Shown here in pieces: positions 7,447 through 14,934 of a stretch of DNA of 64,000 bases. The DNA comes from Gaiellasilicea sp963784895 (GTDB taxonomy: Bacteria > Actinomycetota > Thermoleophilia > Gaiellales > Gaiellaceae), in contig CAWATM010000015.1 of NCBI GenBank assembly GCA_963784895.1, positions 1 to 64,000 on the forward strand, read 5' to 3'. Made by a program: the position numbers and the translations under genes. The notes under the pieces were generated by a model that saw nothing but the letters and a program-made list of their open reading frames with translations, did no database searches and was not told the DNA's origin. Numbering within the stretch: the first letter of the stretch is position 1; each line of letters begins with the position of its first letter.

Positions 7447-9785
7447 ACGAGCGTCGTCTCGACGACGCGGACGTCGCCGGCCTCGAGCCGGATCGGCACC
7501 GTCTCGACCGCGTCCGCCTTCGCCGCCCACTTCTCGTCGATCTCCGCCACCTCGTCGAGAATCTCCTGCTCGAGCTCGGCGAGATCTGCCTCAGCGAGCT
7601 CCGCCTTCTCCTCGGCGCCCTCCTTGCGCTCCGCGGCGCGCGAGCTCATACCCCGGCGGCTCGCGGCGCCGCCCATGGCTCGACCGGCGCGCGCGATCGT
7701 CCGCGTGTCCGCCTTGCCGCCGAGGAGGACGCCGAGGGCGCTGCCCAGTCCGGAGAGAAGCTCGGTGCTGCGGCGGGAGCTCTGCTCGACCGAGGCCTGC
7801 TCGACGCGCTGACGGGCGGTCTCGAGCGCACGTTCGAGCCGGTCGCGCTTCGCCTCGAGCCGGTCGCGGATCTTCGCCGTCTCGGCGTCGGCCTTCGCCT
7901 TGGCCGCTTCGTCGGCGCGTGCCGCGAACTGCTCCTCCGTCTCGCCCGGGCGCGAGTAGAGCTTGAGCTCGGCGTTGCGGAGCAGCTCGAGGGTCTGCGT
8001 GTCGGTCAGGCGGCGCTGGATCTCCCGTGCGGCGTCGCGGAAGAACGACGCCTCGTCGAGCGAGACGCTCGGGAGCACGTACGCGGCGCCGTCCGGCGGC
8101 TCGGCGCGGAGGTCGCGGTCGTCGTAGTCGACCGCCGTCTCGCGGTCGAGGTCGAGCCCCGCGTCGAGCGGCCCGTAGAGCGCCTCCCATTCCTGCGTCG
8201 CATCGAGGCCGGCCTTCGTGTCGTCGAAGCGGAGGCTGACGCGCGCGGCGAGGAAGGCCTGCTGCCGCTTCCCGGCCGGGTCGGCCCCGAGCTCGGCCGC
8301 CCACGGAGCGGCGGGGTCGAGCCAGCGCACGGGGATCCCGTCGGCGACCGGCGGCGCGACGCCGCTTTCGTCGTCGGCGAGAGGACTTTGTGTGACTGTC
8401 ACACGTTCTTCCTCCGCCCGCGCCTCGTCGGGCGTCAGCGTCGCGATCTGCTCCTTCGTCAGCGGCCCGCGCAGGAACGACATCGCCCAGCGGGTGGCGA
8501 AGAGCTCCGGCTTGTCGCGGTGGGCGCTCTGGAGCAGGAACTGACGCTGCTCGAGCCCGCCGATCGCGGTGTCGAGCGCGCCGACGTCCACGCCGCCGGC
8601 GGCGGAGCGCAGCCCCTCGAGCACGCGCTCCTTGTCCCGCTCAGTCTGCAGTCGCCCGACGAACCAGCTGCCGGCGTTCGCCATCGCCTTGTAGTCGAGG
8701 TCGACCGGGTTCTGGGTCGCGATCACCATCCCGATCCCGAAGGCGCGGGCCTGCTTCATCAGCGTCAGGATCGGCTTCTTCGACGGCGGCATCGCCGTCG
8801 GCGGCGCGAAGCCCATCACCTCGTCCAGGTAGACGAGCCCGCGCAGCTCGCTCGTCCCGGACTGGCTGTGCATCCAGGTGATCAGGCGCGAGAGGACGAG
8901 CGTGACGACGAGCTGGCGCTCCTGGTCGGAGAGGTGCGCGAGGTAGATGACGGCAGCGCGCGGGCGGCCATCCTCGGTACGGAGCAGCACCGCCGGGTCG
9001 AGCGCCGGACCGCGGCCCCATGCGGCGAAGGACGGCGAGGCGACGAGCGCGTTCAGGCGGACCGCGAGCTCGTTCCGCTCGTCCGGCGGCAGGAAGGCGT
9101 CGACCTCGAAGACGCCGAGCTTGCGCAGCGGCGGCTTCTGGATCTGCCCGATCAGGCCGCCGAGGTCGAGGTCGCTGCCCGCCCGCCAGTTGTGCTCGAG
9201 CAGGTTCGAGAGCAGGACGTGCTCACGGCTGCCGAGCGGGTCGGCCTCGATCCCGATCAGGCCGAGGAGGCTGGAGACCGTCCCCTCGATCTCGTCGCGA
9301 ATCGTCTCCTCGTCCGTCTCCCACGAGAGCGTCGGCGCCTTCAGCGAGCCGATCACGTTCAGCGGCACGCCGGCCTCCGAGCCCGGCGTGTACAGGGTCA
9401 CCTCCGCGGTGTCGCGAAGCGCCTGGATCCGCGCCTGGTCGATCCCATGCCCGGCAAGGCCGCGCTGCCAGAGCTCGGCCGTCTTCTGGGCGTATTCGTC
9501 CGGTGTCTGGCCCGCGTCCCGGGCGGCCGACTCGTCGATCCAAGGCCGGAAGCTTGCGGCGGCGAGGTCGGGGAAGGTGAGGGCGAGGTTGCCCATGTCG
9601 CCCTTCGGGTCGAGGATCAGAGCCGGGATCCCTTTGGCGAGCGCCTCTTCCAGCAGCACGATCCCGAGACCGGTCTTCCCGGAGCCGGTCATCCCGACGA
9701 TGACGGCGTGCGTGGTCAGGTCATCGGGGTCGAGGACGAGCTCGCCGCCGTCCTTCAACTTGCCGAGCAGGAACCCCTCCGCCAC
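7428..9785 (-). CDS. HerA-like ATPase/helicase (DUF853-type)
   Basis: 785-residue P-loop ATPase of the HerA/FtsK superfamily. Walker A, GMTGSGKT, is at residues 31-38 and Walker B, LVYLDE, has Asp321-Glu322. The segments LILDPKGDMGNL and VIATQNPVDLDYKAM are characteristic of the cytoplasmic YjgR/DUF853-like branch. From about residue 590 a charged coiled-coil precedes a second globular end. A linker around residues 460-468 reads ERVTVTQSP and is encoded by a 26-bp palindromic repeat also present in coaBC. The family is thought to move nucleic acid, but its role is not established. It is followed by an overlapping nuclease gene, which suggests nucleic-acid processing. Confidence 0.85.
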   Translation of the reverse strand: MAEGFLLGKLKDGGELVLDPDDLTTHAVIVGMTGSGKTGLGIVLLEEALAKGIPALILDPKGDMGNLALTFPDLAAASFRPWIDESAARDAGQTPDEYAQKTAELWQRGLAGHGIDQARIQALRDTAEVTLYTPGSEAGVPLNVIGSLKAPTLSWETDEETIRDEIEGTVSSLLGLIGIEADPLGSREHVLLSNLLEHNWRAGSDLDLGGLIGQIQKPPLRKLGVFEVDAFLPPDERNELAVRLNALVASPSFAAWGRGPALDPAVLLRTEDGRPRAAVIYLAHLSDQERQLVVTLVLSRLITWMHSQSGTSELRGLVYLDEVMGFAPPTAMPPSKKPILTLMKQARAFGIGMVIATQNPVDLDYKAMANAGSWFVGRLQTERDKERVLEGLRSAAGGVDVGALDTAIGGLEQRQFLLQSAHRDKPELFATRWAMSFLRGPLTKEQIATLTPDEARAEEERVTVTQSPLADDESGVAPPVADGIPVRWLDPAAPWAAELGADPAGKRQQAFLAARVSLRFDDTKAGLDATQEWEALYGPLDAGLDLDRETAVDYDDRDLRAEPPDGAAYVLPSVSLDEASFFRDAAREIQRRLTDTQTLELLRNAELKLYSRPGETEEQFAARADEAAKAKADAETAKIRDRLEAKRDRLERALETARQRVEQASVEQSSRRSTELLSGLGSALGVLLGGKADTRTIARAGRAMGGAASRRGMSSRAAERKEGAEEKAELAEADLAELEQEILDEVAEIDEKWAAKADAVETVPIRLEAGDVRVVETTLVWVPTA
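8383..8408 (-). repeat. 26-bp palindromic repeat, copy 1 (inside the herA-like gene)
   Basis: The core GTGTGACAGTCACAC (minus strand) has 7-bp arms around one A. The 26 bases are identical to 30360-30385 and read in the same frame, giving ERVTVTQSP in both proteins. Confidence 0.85.
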
Positions 9786-9901
9786 AGCGCGACATTACCC
9801 GGACGGGGGAGGCAAAGCGCGCTGGACCGGGCATTGACGCTGGAGCCGTGGATACGAGAGACTGGCGCGCGATGCAGCGCCGCCCGGACCAAGAGGAACG
9901 C

Positions 9902-10033
9902 GTGACCACGCTCGTCTGCCTCGAGTGCGGCGACGAGTCCGACGAGGCGCGGGGCTGGCGTGCGTACCTGGATGAGGAGGACGTCCTCGTCTACTGCACG
10001 CACTGCGCCACCCGCGAGTTCGGCCCGTACTAG
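9902..10033 (+). CDS. Small zinc-ribbon protein
   Basis: 43 residues with two CxxC pairs, CLEC near the N-terminus and CTHC near the C-terminus, around GDESDEARGWRAYL and ending in REFGPY. It is a typical small zinc ribbon of this actinobacterial lineage, with no known function. The GTG at 9902 is preferred over an upstream ATG at 9848 because it sits 5 nt behind AGAGG and starts at the conserved region (VTTLVCLECG). The gene is divergent from herA. Confidence 0.6.
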   Translation: MTTLVCLECGDESDEARGWRAYLDEEDVLVYCTHCATREFGPY

Positions 10034-10050
10034 CCCCGCACGCAGCGGCA

Positions 10051-10056
10051 TAATCT
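10051..10056 (+). promoter_or_regulatory. -10 element of leaderless gene
   Basis: TAATCT ends 6 nt before the GTG at 10063, placing the transcription start at the start codon. Confidence 0.5.
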
Positions 10057-10062
10057 GGCCGC

Positions 10063-10410
10063 GTGTACCTGCTGCTCAAGGCCCTGCTCTCGGGGTTGAT
10101 CATCGCCGTGGCGAGCGAGGTGGCGCGGCGATCGTCGCTTCTCGGCGCCGTGCTGATCTCGCTGCCGCTCTCGTCGATCCTCGCCGCGATCTGGCTCTAC
10201 CGCGACACGAACGACACTGACGAGGTGGCGGCGCTCTCGTGGTCGATCCTCTGGGTGATCGTCCCGTCGCTCGTCTTCTTCGTCGTGCTCCCGGTCGCAC
10301 TCCGCAGCGGCGTCGACTTCTGGCCCGCGCTCCTGCTCGCCTGCGCCCTCACGGGCGTCAGCTACGCGGTCTGGGTGCTGGCCGGCCGCGCGGTCGGCAT
10401 CGACCCGTAA
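10063..10410 (+). CDS. DUF3147-like integral membrane protein
   Basis: 115 residues with four predicted membrane helices: LLLKALLSGLIIAVASEV, LLGAVLISLPLSSILAAIWL, SWSILWVIVPSLVFFVVLPVAL and FWPALLLACALTGVSYAVWVLA. The first helix and the ARRSSLLGAVLISLPLSS loop match DUF3147 membrane proteins of unknown function. GTG start with a -10 box directly upstream. It is convergent with corA, the two stop codons being only a few bases apart. Confidence 0.65.
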   Translation: MYLLLKALLSGLIIAVASEVARRSSLLGAVLISLPLSSILAAIWLYRDTNDTDEVAALSWSILWVIVPSLVFFVVLPVALRSGVDFWPALLLACALTGVSYAVWVLAGRAVGIDP

Positions 10411-10413
10411 GAC

Positions 10414-11400
10414 CTAGATCCAGCGCTTCCAGCGGAAGAAGCCGAGCAGCGCCGCGCTCGCCGCCACCATCACGGCGACGACGACCCAGAACGCGCCCGC
10501 GGTTTCGTTGCCGGGGAAGTCCACGTTCATCCCGAAGACGCTCGCGAGCAGGGTCAGGGGCAGCAGCGTCGCGCTGAAGACGGTCAGGATCCGCAGCACG
10601 TCGTTCTGGCGGTGCGAGATCACCGACTCGTTCGTCGACTCGAGCCCCTCGACCACCTCCTTGTAGTTGTCGAGCAGGTCCCAGATCCGCTCGGCGGCGT
10701 CGACGATGTCGTCGAAGTAAAGGTCGAGCTCCTCGGGCAGGAACCGCTCGACGCGGCGCTCGAGCACGCGCAGAGTCGTGCGCTCCGGCTTGATGATCTT
10801 CCGGTAGCTGATGATCTCCTGCTTCACGTTCGAGAGGTCGCGGACGACGTCCTCGGCGCGGCGCTCGAACATGTCATCCTCGACCGAGTCGAGCTTGTGA
10901 CCGATCTTGTCGAGGATCGGGAAGCAGTAGTCGAAGAGGTCGTCGAGCACCTCGTAGAGGAGCCTGCCCGAGCCCTTCGCGAACAGCTCCTCCCGCAGCC
11001 GCCCGTCCTCCTCGAGCCGGTGGAAGAGGCGCGCGACCGGGAGCAGCTCGACGTTCGGCAGCGTCACGAGGTAGTCGGGGCCGAGGAAGACGTCGAGCTC
11101 GGCCGCGTTCAGCCGCTGGATCGTCTTGTCGTACACCGGGAAGTGGAGGACGCCGAAGAGGTACTCCGGGTACTCGTCCACCTTCGGCCGCTGCCGCTTC
11201 GAGAGCACGTCCTCGACGTCGAGCTCGTGCCAGCCGAAGCGCTCCGCGAGCTCGTGCGCCGCGGTGGCGTCGGGCCGCTCGAGGTGAACCCAGGTCAGGC
11301 CCGGAGCGGTGAGCTCGAGCGCGCGGCGCTCAGCGCCGGCGCCGGCCGGGACCGCGCCTGAGCCCTGCCGCGTCCGCCGGATGCGAGGCAGGTTGGGCAT
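10414..11400 (-). CDS. corA: CorA-type magnesium/divalent cation channel
   Basis: 328 residues. A large soluble N-terminal domain and long stalk helix (KLDSVEDDMFERRAEDVVRD...) are followed by two C-terminal membrane helices. The signature GMN is at residues 290-292 (SVFGMNVDFPG) at the end of the first helix, and the protein ends in the basic FFRWKRWI typical of CorA. As in the family it should form a pentameric channel for Mg2+ or related ions. The ATG at 11400 gives the expected family length. The MFS gene lies just upstream on the same strand, 41 bases away. Confidence 0.85.
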   Translation of the reverse strand: MPNLPRIRRTRQGSGAVPAGAGAERRALELTAPGLTWVHLERPDATAAHELAERFGWHELDVEDVLSKRQRPKVDEYPEYLFGVLHFPVYDKTIQRLNAAELDVFLGPDYLVTLPNVELLPVARLFHRLEEDGRLREELFAKGSGRLLYEVLDDLFDYCFPILDKIGHKLDSVEDDMFERRAEDVVRDLSNVKQEIISYRKIIKPERTTLRVLERRVERFLPEELDLYFDDIVDAAERIWDLLDNYKEVVEGLESTNESVISHRQNDVLRILTVFSATLLPLTLLASVFGMNVDFPGNETAGAFWVVVAVMVAASAALLGFFRWKRWI

Positions 11401-11441
11401 ACGTACTGAGCGGGTCCTCGAGGCTGGGCATGGCGCGAAGT

Positions 11442-12734
11442 CTACCCCGCGGCCCGGGCGGCTTCCGGGTCGCCGGCCGAGACCGGGAGCGCGACCGGTT
11501 CCTGCGCGCGGACGCCTTCGGGCACGCGGCGGAGCCCTTCGGGGAGGTGGCGCTCGAGCGGGAGCGTCGAGAGCCCGGTCAGGAGCAGCACCGACGCCAT
11601 CACGATCCAGAGGCCGGTCGGCGAGGCCGCGAGGAGCGCGCCCCCGACCGCGGGGCCGACCATGAAGCCGACCTGCCAGGAGAGCGCCGAGACCGCCATG
11701 TAGCGGCCGATCAGCCGCGGGTCGGCGAGGTCGACGACGAGGGTGGGCTGGACTGCCCCGTGCAGGCACTCGCCGAGCGCAAAGATCGAGACGGCGACCG
11801 CGAGCAGGGCGAACGCGGCCATCCCGGTCAGCCAGAGGCTGCTCGCCGGCACGAGCAGCCACGCTGCCGCGGAGACGGCGCCGAGCAGCGCCAGCAGCGG
11901 GATCCGCCGGCGCCCTTCGACAAGCCGCGTCGTCGGCAGCTGCAGGAAGACGATCACGATCGTGTTGATGAGGAAGAGCCAGCCGATTCCCCGCACGGAG
12001 ACGCCGGCCTCGTTCTTCGCGAACGCGGGCAGGATCTCGAGTTGCGCCATCCCGGCCCCGATGAAGAGCGAGTTGGCGACCATCAGGGCCATGAAGACCT
12101 TGTGCCGGAAGACGGTCCGGTAGCTGCCGGTGCGCGCGGCCCGCTCCTCGCGGTGCGCCGGCTCGGGGACGAAGATCGTCAGTACGACGGCGTAGGCGAC
12201 GAACGTGAGCGCGTCGAGCACGAAGAGGGCGCGGAAGCTCTCCGACGCGATGAAGCCGCCGGCGACGCCGCCGAGGCCGATGCCGAGGTTCATCACGACC
12301 CGCTGCATCGCGAACGTCGCCGAGCGCTGCGCGCGCGTCGTCAGCCCGGCGAGGAGCGTCGACTGCGCCGGCCAGAAGAGCCCGTTGCCGATCCCGGTGA
12401 CCGCGCTAGCGGCGAAGCCCTGCCAGGCGTTGCCGACGAACGCGTAGCCGAGGAAGCCGGCCGTGAGGAAGCCGAGCGCGGCGGTGAGCATCGCCTTGCC
12501 GCCGACCCGGTCGACGAGCGCGCCGCCGATCGGCCCTGAGATCAGGCTGACCCCGGCGTTCGTCGCCAGGATGAGCCCGGCGACGCCGAGCGAGATCCCG
12601 CGCTCGTTGTGCAGGTAGATGAGCAGGAACGGGACGACGAGCCCGTTTCCGAACGCGTTCATCAACCCGCCGAGCTGGAGCAGCTGCACGGGCCGCGGCA
12701 GGCGCGGGTTCAGGCTCGAGAGGAAGCTCCGCAT
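11442..12734 (-). CDS. Major facilitator superfamily transporter
   Basis: 430 residues with about twelve hydrophobic segments in two halves, a motif-A-like loop GGALVDRVGGKAM between helices 2 and 3, and a short charged central loop (PEPAHREERAARTG). It is a drug/sugar-exporter-like MFS protein; the substrate cannot be read from the sequence. The helix-5 segment FWPAQSTLLAGLTTRAQRS resembles the multidrug DHA1-like branch. The start codon is 17 bases from the divergent aminotransferase-like gene, so the two promoters must overlap. Confidence 0.8.
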   Translation of the reverse strand: MRSFLSSLNPRLPRPVQLLQLGGLMNAFGNGLVVPFLLIYLHNERGISLGVAGLILATNAGVSLISGPIGGALVDRVGGKAMLTAALGFLTAGFLGYAFVGNAWQGFAASAVTGIGNGLFWPAQSTLLAGLTTRAQRSATFAMQRVVMNLGIGLGGVAGGFIASESFRALFVLDALTFVAYAVVLTIFVPEPAHREERAARTGSYRTVFRHKVFMALMVANSLFIGAGMAQLEILPAFAKNEAGVSVRGIGWLFLINTIVIVFLQLPTTRLVEGRRRIPLLALLGAVSAAAWLLVPASSLWLTGMAAFALLAVAVSIFALGECLHGAVQPTLVVDLADPRLIGRYMAVSALSWQVGFMVGPAVGGALLAASPTGLWIVMASVLLLTGLSTLPLERHLPEGLRRVPEGVRAQEPVALPVSAGDPEAARAAG

Positions 12735-12751
12735 CGTGAGACAGTAGCGGC

Positions 12752-13036
12752 TTGAATTTTCTGCTCGACCCAGGGGTCACGTTCCTCAACCACGGCAGCT
12801 ACGGCGCCTGCCCGGCGCCCGTCTTCGCCCGCTACCAGGAGTTGCAGCGCGAGCTCGAGCGCAACCCGGTCGCGTTCCTCGCCCGGCGTTTCGACGAGCT
12901 CACGGCCGGGTCGCGCGCCGCGCTGGCCGTCTTCCTCGGCGCGCGACCCGACGACCTCGTCTTCGTCCCGAACGCCACCGCCGGTTTGAACGCGGTCATC
13001 CGCTCACTGCAGCTCAGCCCGGCGACGAGGTGCTGA
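12752..13036 (+). CDS. PLP-dependent class V aminotransferase (isopenicillin N epimerase-like), N-terminal part
   Basis: A TTG-initiated frame encodes the N-terminus of a fold-type I PLP enzyme: FLNHGSYGACPAPVF, LAGLNAVIRSL-type cofactor-binding segment (PNATAGLNAVIRSL). It stops after residue 94 because one base is missing in a C-run at 13018-13020 (AGC-CC-GGC); adding one C joins it directly to the next entry (SLQL-SPGDEVLTTRHEYG). Disrupted gene or sequence error. Confidence 0.65.
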   Translation: MNFLLDPGVTFLNHGSYGACPAPVFARYQELQRELERNPVAFLARRFDELTAGSRAALAVFLGARPDDLVFVPNATAGLNAVIRSLQLSPATRC

Positions 13037-13785
13037 CGACGCGGCACGAGTACGGGGCCGTGACGCGGACGTGGGAGTTCATGGGCGCCAAGCTCGTCTA
13101 CGCCGAGCCGGATGAGCTGGTCGGCGCGATCGGGCCGCGGACGAAGGCGGTTTCGGTCAGCCACATCACCTCGCCGACCGCGCTGGTGCTGCCGGTGGCG
13201 GAGATCTGCGCGGCGGCGCGGGCAGCCGGCGCGCTCGCGGTCGTCGACGGCGCACACGCGCCGGGGCAGCTGCCGCTCGACCTCGAGGCGCTCGGCGCGG
13301 ACGTCTACGCCGGCAACTGCCACAAGTGGCTCTGCGCCCCGAAGGGCGCCGGCTTCCTCTGGGCGCGCCCGGAGCACCAGCGCTGGATCGAGCCGCTCGT
13401 GATCTCGTGGGGGTATGGCGACGACCGGACGTTCGCCGACCGCCACGGCTGGCAGGGGACGCGCGACCCGGCCGCGGCGCTGACGATCCCTGCCGCGATC
13501 GAGGCGCACGCGACGTTCGACCTCGAGCGCTGCCGACGGCTCGCCGCCGCGTTTCACGACCGCCTGCCACCCGTCGGCGCCGCTCCCGCGCCGCAGATGT
13601 GGGCGACCGAGCTCGCGACCGACGATCCGGACGGGCTGCAGCGGCGTCTCTTCGACGAGCACGCGATCGAGGTGGTCGTGCGGGAGTGGGAGGGGAAGAG
13701 CCTGTTGCGGATCTCGATCGCGCCCTACAACGAGGAGGCCGACGTCGAGCGGCTGCTCGCTGCGCTCGAGCAGCTCAGCCACTGA
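13030..13785 (+). CDS. PLP-dependent class V aminotransferase (isopenicillin N epimerase-like), C-terminal part
   Basis: Continuation of the preceding fragment in another frame; GTG 13030 is an internal codon (GDEVLTT). It carries the core of the class V fold: VSHITSPTALVLPV, VVDGAHAPGQLPLD with the PLP-binding Asp, and GNCHKWLCAPKGAGFLW, whose Lys at about 13324 forms the Schiff base. The end (LLRISIAPYNEEADVERLL) is complete. Relatives act on amino-acid-like substrates, with cysteine desulfurase and epimerase among the annotations; the exact reaction cannot be told. Combined length would be about 344 residues, normal for the family. Confidence 0.75.
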   Translation: MLTTRHEYGAVTRTWEFMGAKLVYAEPDELVGAIGPRTKAVSVSHITSPTALVLPVAEICAAARAAGALAVVDGAHAPGQLPLDLEALGADVYAGNCHKWLCAPKGAGFLWARPEHQRWIEPLVISWGYGDDRTFADRHGWQGTRDPAAALTIPAAIEAHATFDLERCRRLAAAFHDRLPPVGAAPAPQMWATELATDDPDGLQRRLFDEHAIEVVVREWEGKSLLRISIAPYNEEADVERLLAALEQLSH

Positions 13786-13819
13786 GCGCGGCGACCGCGT
13801 CCTCGAGGTCGTCGCAGAC

Positions 13820-14263
13820 CTAACTCGGCTTCGCCGTCATCGCCCAGACGGCGACGAGGAACGCAGCCAGAAGGATGACGCTGACGACGCCGACGATCCG
13901 GGCGAGTCGCACGTTGCCGCGGCGGAGGCCGACGCCGGCGAGGATCGCCGAGATCAGAATCAACAGCGCCCCGATGTCGGCGGTGATGTAGCCGATCCCG
14001 ATCCAGGCGGGGTCGAAGTCGTCCGGGTAGTCCTGCTCGGCCTCCACCCACTGCGCGCCGACCCGCATCAGGATGTACGACGGCAGGACGCCGAGCAGCA
14101 GCGTCTTCAGGCCGAAGCGGGCCATCCCCGGCGCGCGATCCGGCGCCCGGCCGAGCATCGTCGCGAAGGCGACGGCGAAGAGGCAGCCGACGAGCAGCAT
14201 CGCCCCGAGCACGTGCAGGAAGAGCGGCAGATTGACGGCGTCCGGGCGGATCGCGGCCAGCAC
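13820..14263 (-). CDS. Four-helix integral membrane protein (downstream partner)
   Basis: 147 residues with four predicted helices: LFLHVLGAMLLVGCLFAVAFATML, LKTLLLGVLPSYILM, ITADIGALLILISAILAGVGL and IVGVVSVILLAAFLVAVWAM. The first helix begins FLHVLGA like that of its upstream neighbour, suggesting two related proteins of a DUF2269-like type that may assemble together. The GTG start follows the neighbour's stop codon after a single base (TGA-C-GTG), so translation is coupled. Function unknown. Confidence 0.6.
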   Translation of the reverse strand: MLAAIRPDAVNLPLFLHVLGAMLLVGCLFAVAFATMLGRAPDRAPGMARFGLKTLLLGVLPSYILMRVGAQWVEAEQDYPDDFDPAWIGIGYITADIGALLILISAILAGVGLRRGNVRLARIVGVVSVILLAAFLVAVWAMTAKPS

Positions 14264-14264
14264 G

Positions 14265-14702
14265 TCAGGCTCCCGGCTTCCAGATCATCAGCACGAGGAT
14301 CACGAGCACGGCGACGCTGTTGATCGCCTGGTAGCGAATCCCCGCCGCCCGGCCGGCGACCGGGTCGCTCTCGAACGCCTTCCCGGCCCGCCCTCCGGCC
14401 CAGCCGCCGATCGCCCAGAGCACGAGCGAGGCGAGGATCCAGCCGTCCCAGAGCTGGTATGCGTCGAGGTCGATCGCGAGCCAGATCCCGAAGACGAGCG
14501 CAGCCATCATCCCGACGCCCACGAGGATCCCTGCGACGCGGCCGAAGCTCAGGGCCGAGGGCGGGTCGAAGAGCGGCGCCGTCCCGCGCGTGCCCAGGAT
14601 CAGCGCCCAGAGCGCGGTCAGCGCGCCGGCGGCGACGAAGGCGCCAAGGACGTGCAGGAAGATGAGCCAGTCGTAGAGATCCACCGCCGGAAGAACATAC
14701 AA
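14265..14702 (-). CDS. Four-helix integral membrane protein (DUF2269-like, upstream partner)
   Basis: About 145 residues and four helices, beginning YDWLIFLHVLGAFVAAGALTAL; further helices are VAGILVGVGMMAALVFGIWLAI, WILASLVLWAIGGWAGG and INSVAVLVILVLMIW. The FLHVLGA opening resembles DUF2269 proteins. A TTG start at 14702 is the longest reading; a GTG at 14684 (V-DLYDWL), 9 nt behind a TATGTT box, is an attractive alternative. It forms a two-gene unit with the similar protein downstream. Confidence 0.55.
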   Translation of the reverse strand: MYVLPAVDLYDWLIFLHVLGAFVAAGALTALWALILGTRGTAPLFDPPSALSFGRVAGILVGVGMMAALVFGIWLAIDLDAYQLWDGWILASLVLWAIGGWAGGRAGKAFESDPVAGRAAGIRYQAINSVAVLVILVLMIWKPGA

Positions 14703-14725
14703 AGCCAGGGGGTCGCGGCACAGCC

Positions 14726-14756
14726 GGAGCCGCGAAGCGGCTCCCTTCAGGGGTCT
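14726..14756 (-). repeat. CCCCTGAAG-hairpin element, copy 1
   Basis: On the minus strand, CCCCTGAAG is followed immediately by an 8-bp perfect stem (GGAGCCGC/GCGGCTCC) with a TTC loop. Similar elements occur at 36451-36476 and 55681-55716. It lies downstream of tRNA-Arg. Confidence 0.6.
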
Positions 14757-14760
14757 GCGC

Positions 14761-14792
14761 GCTTCTGCATCTGCTCCCGCAGATGCGGAAGC
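14761..14792 (-). terminator. Hairpin downstream of tRNA-Arg
   Basis: 14-bp stem (14761-14774 with 14779-14792, one G-T pair) with a 4-nt loop. On the minus strand it begins about 18 nt after the tRNA end and is preceded by a T-rich TCCTTTTTCC. It is the likely terminator or processing stem of the tRNA transcript. Confidence 0.6.
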
Positions 14793-14809
14793 ATGCGACG
14801 GAAAAAGGA

Positions 14810-14882
14810 TGCGCCCGGCACGATTCGAACGTGCGACCTTTCGCTCCGGAGGCGAACGCTCTATCCCCTGAGCTACGGGCGC
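14810..14882 (-). tRNA. tRNA-Arg(CCG)
   Basis: On the minus strand it folds with acceptor stem GCGCCCG/CGGGCGC, D-arm AGCTCAGGGGATAGAGC, anticodon loop CTCCGGA (anticodon CCG) and T-arm CACGTTCGAATCGTG. The discriminator base is A and CCA is not encoded. Confidence 0.95.
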
Positions 14883-14899
14883 GGGGAAACGAGAGTGTA

Positions 14900-14925
14900 G
14901 CGGGGGCGGCCGGAGCCGCCCCCGC
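14900..14925 (-). terminator. Terminator hairpin of the M43 protease gene
   Basis: Perfect 11-bp GC-rich stem (14900-14910 with 14915-14925) and CGGA loop, 10 nt after the protease stop codon on the minus strand. No T-run follows. Confidence 0.6.
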
Positions 14926-14934
14926 GCGGATGGG

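Noticed and set aside
6888..9905. Very long open frame on the + strand opposite the herA-like gene
   Set aside because: It is Arg/Ala/Gly-rich, has no family features, and is the usual antisense shadow of a high-GC gene; the minus-strand reading has a complete ATPase.
13786..13819. Minus-strand reading VCDDLEDAVAALSG as the end of a lost gene
   Set aside because: Too short (under 15 residues) to support a gene or remnant.
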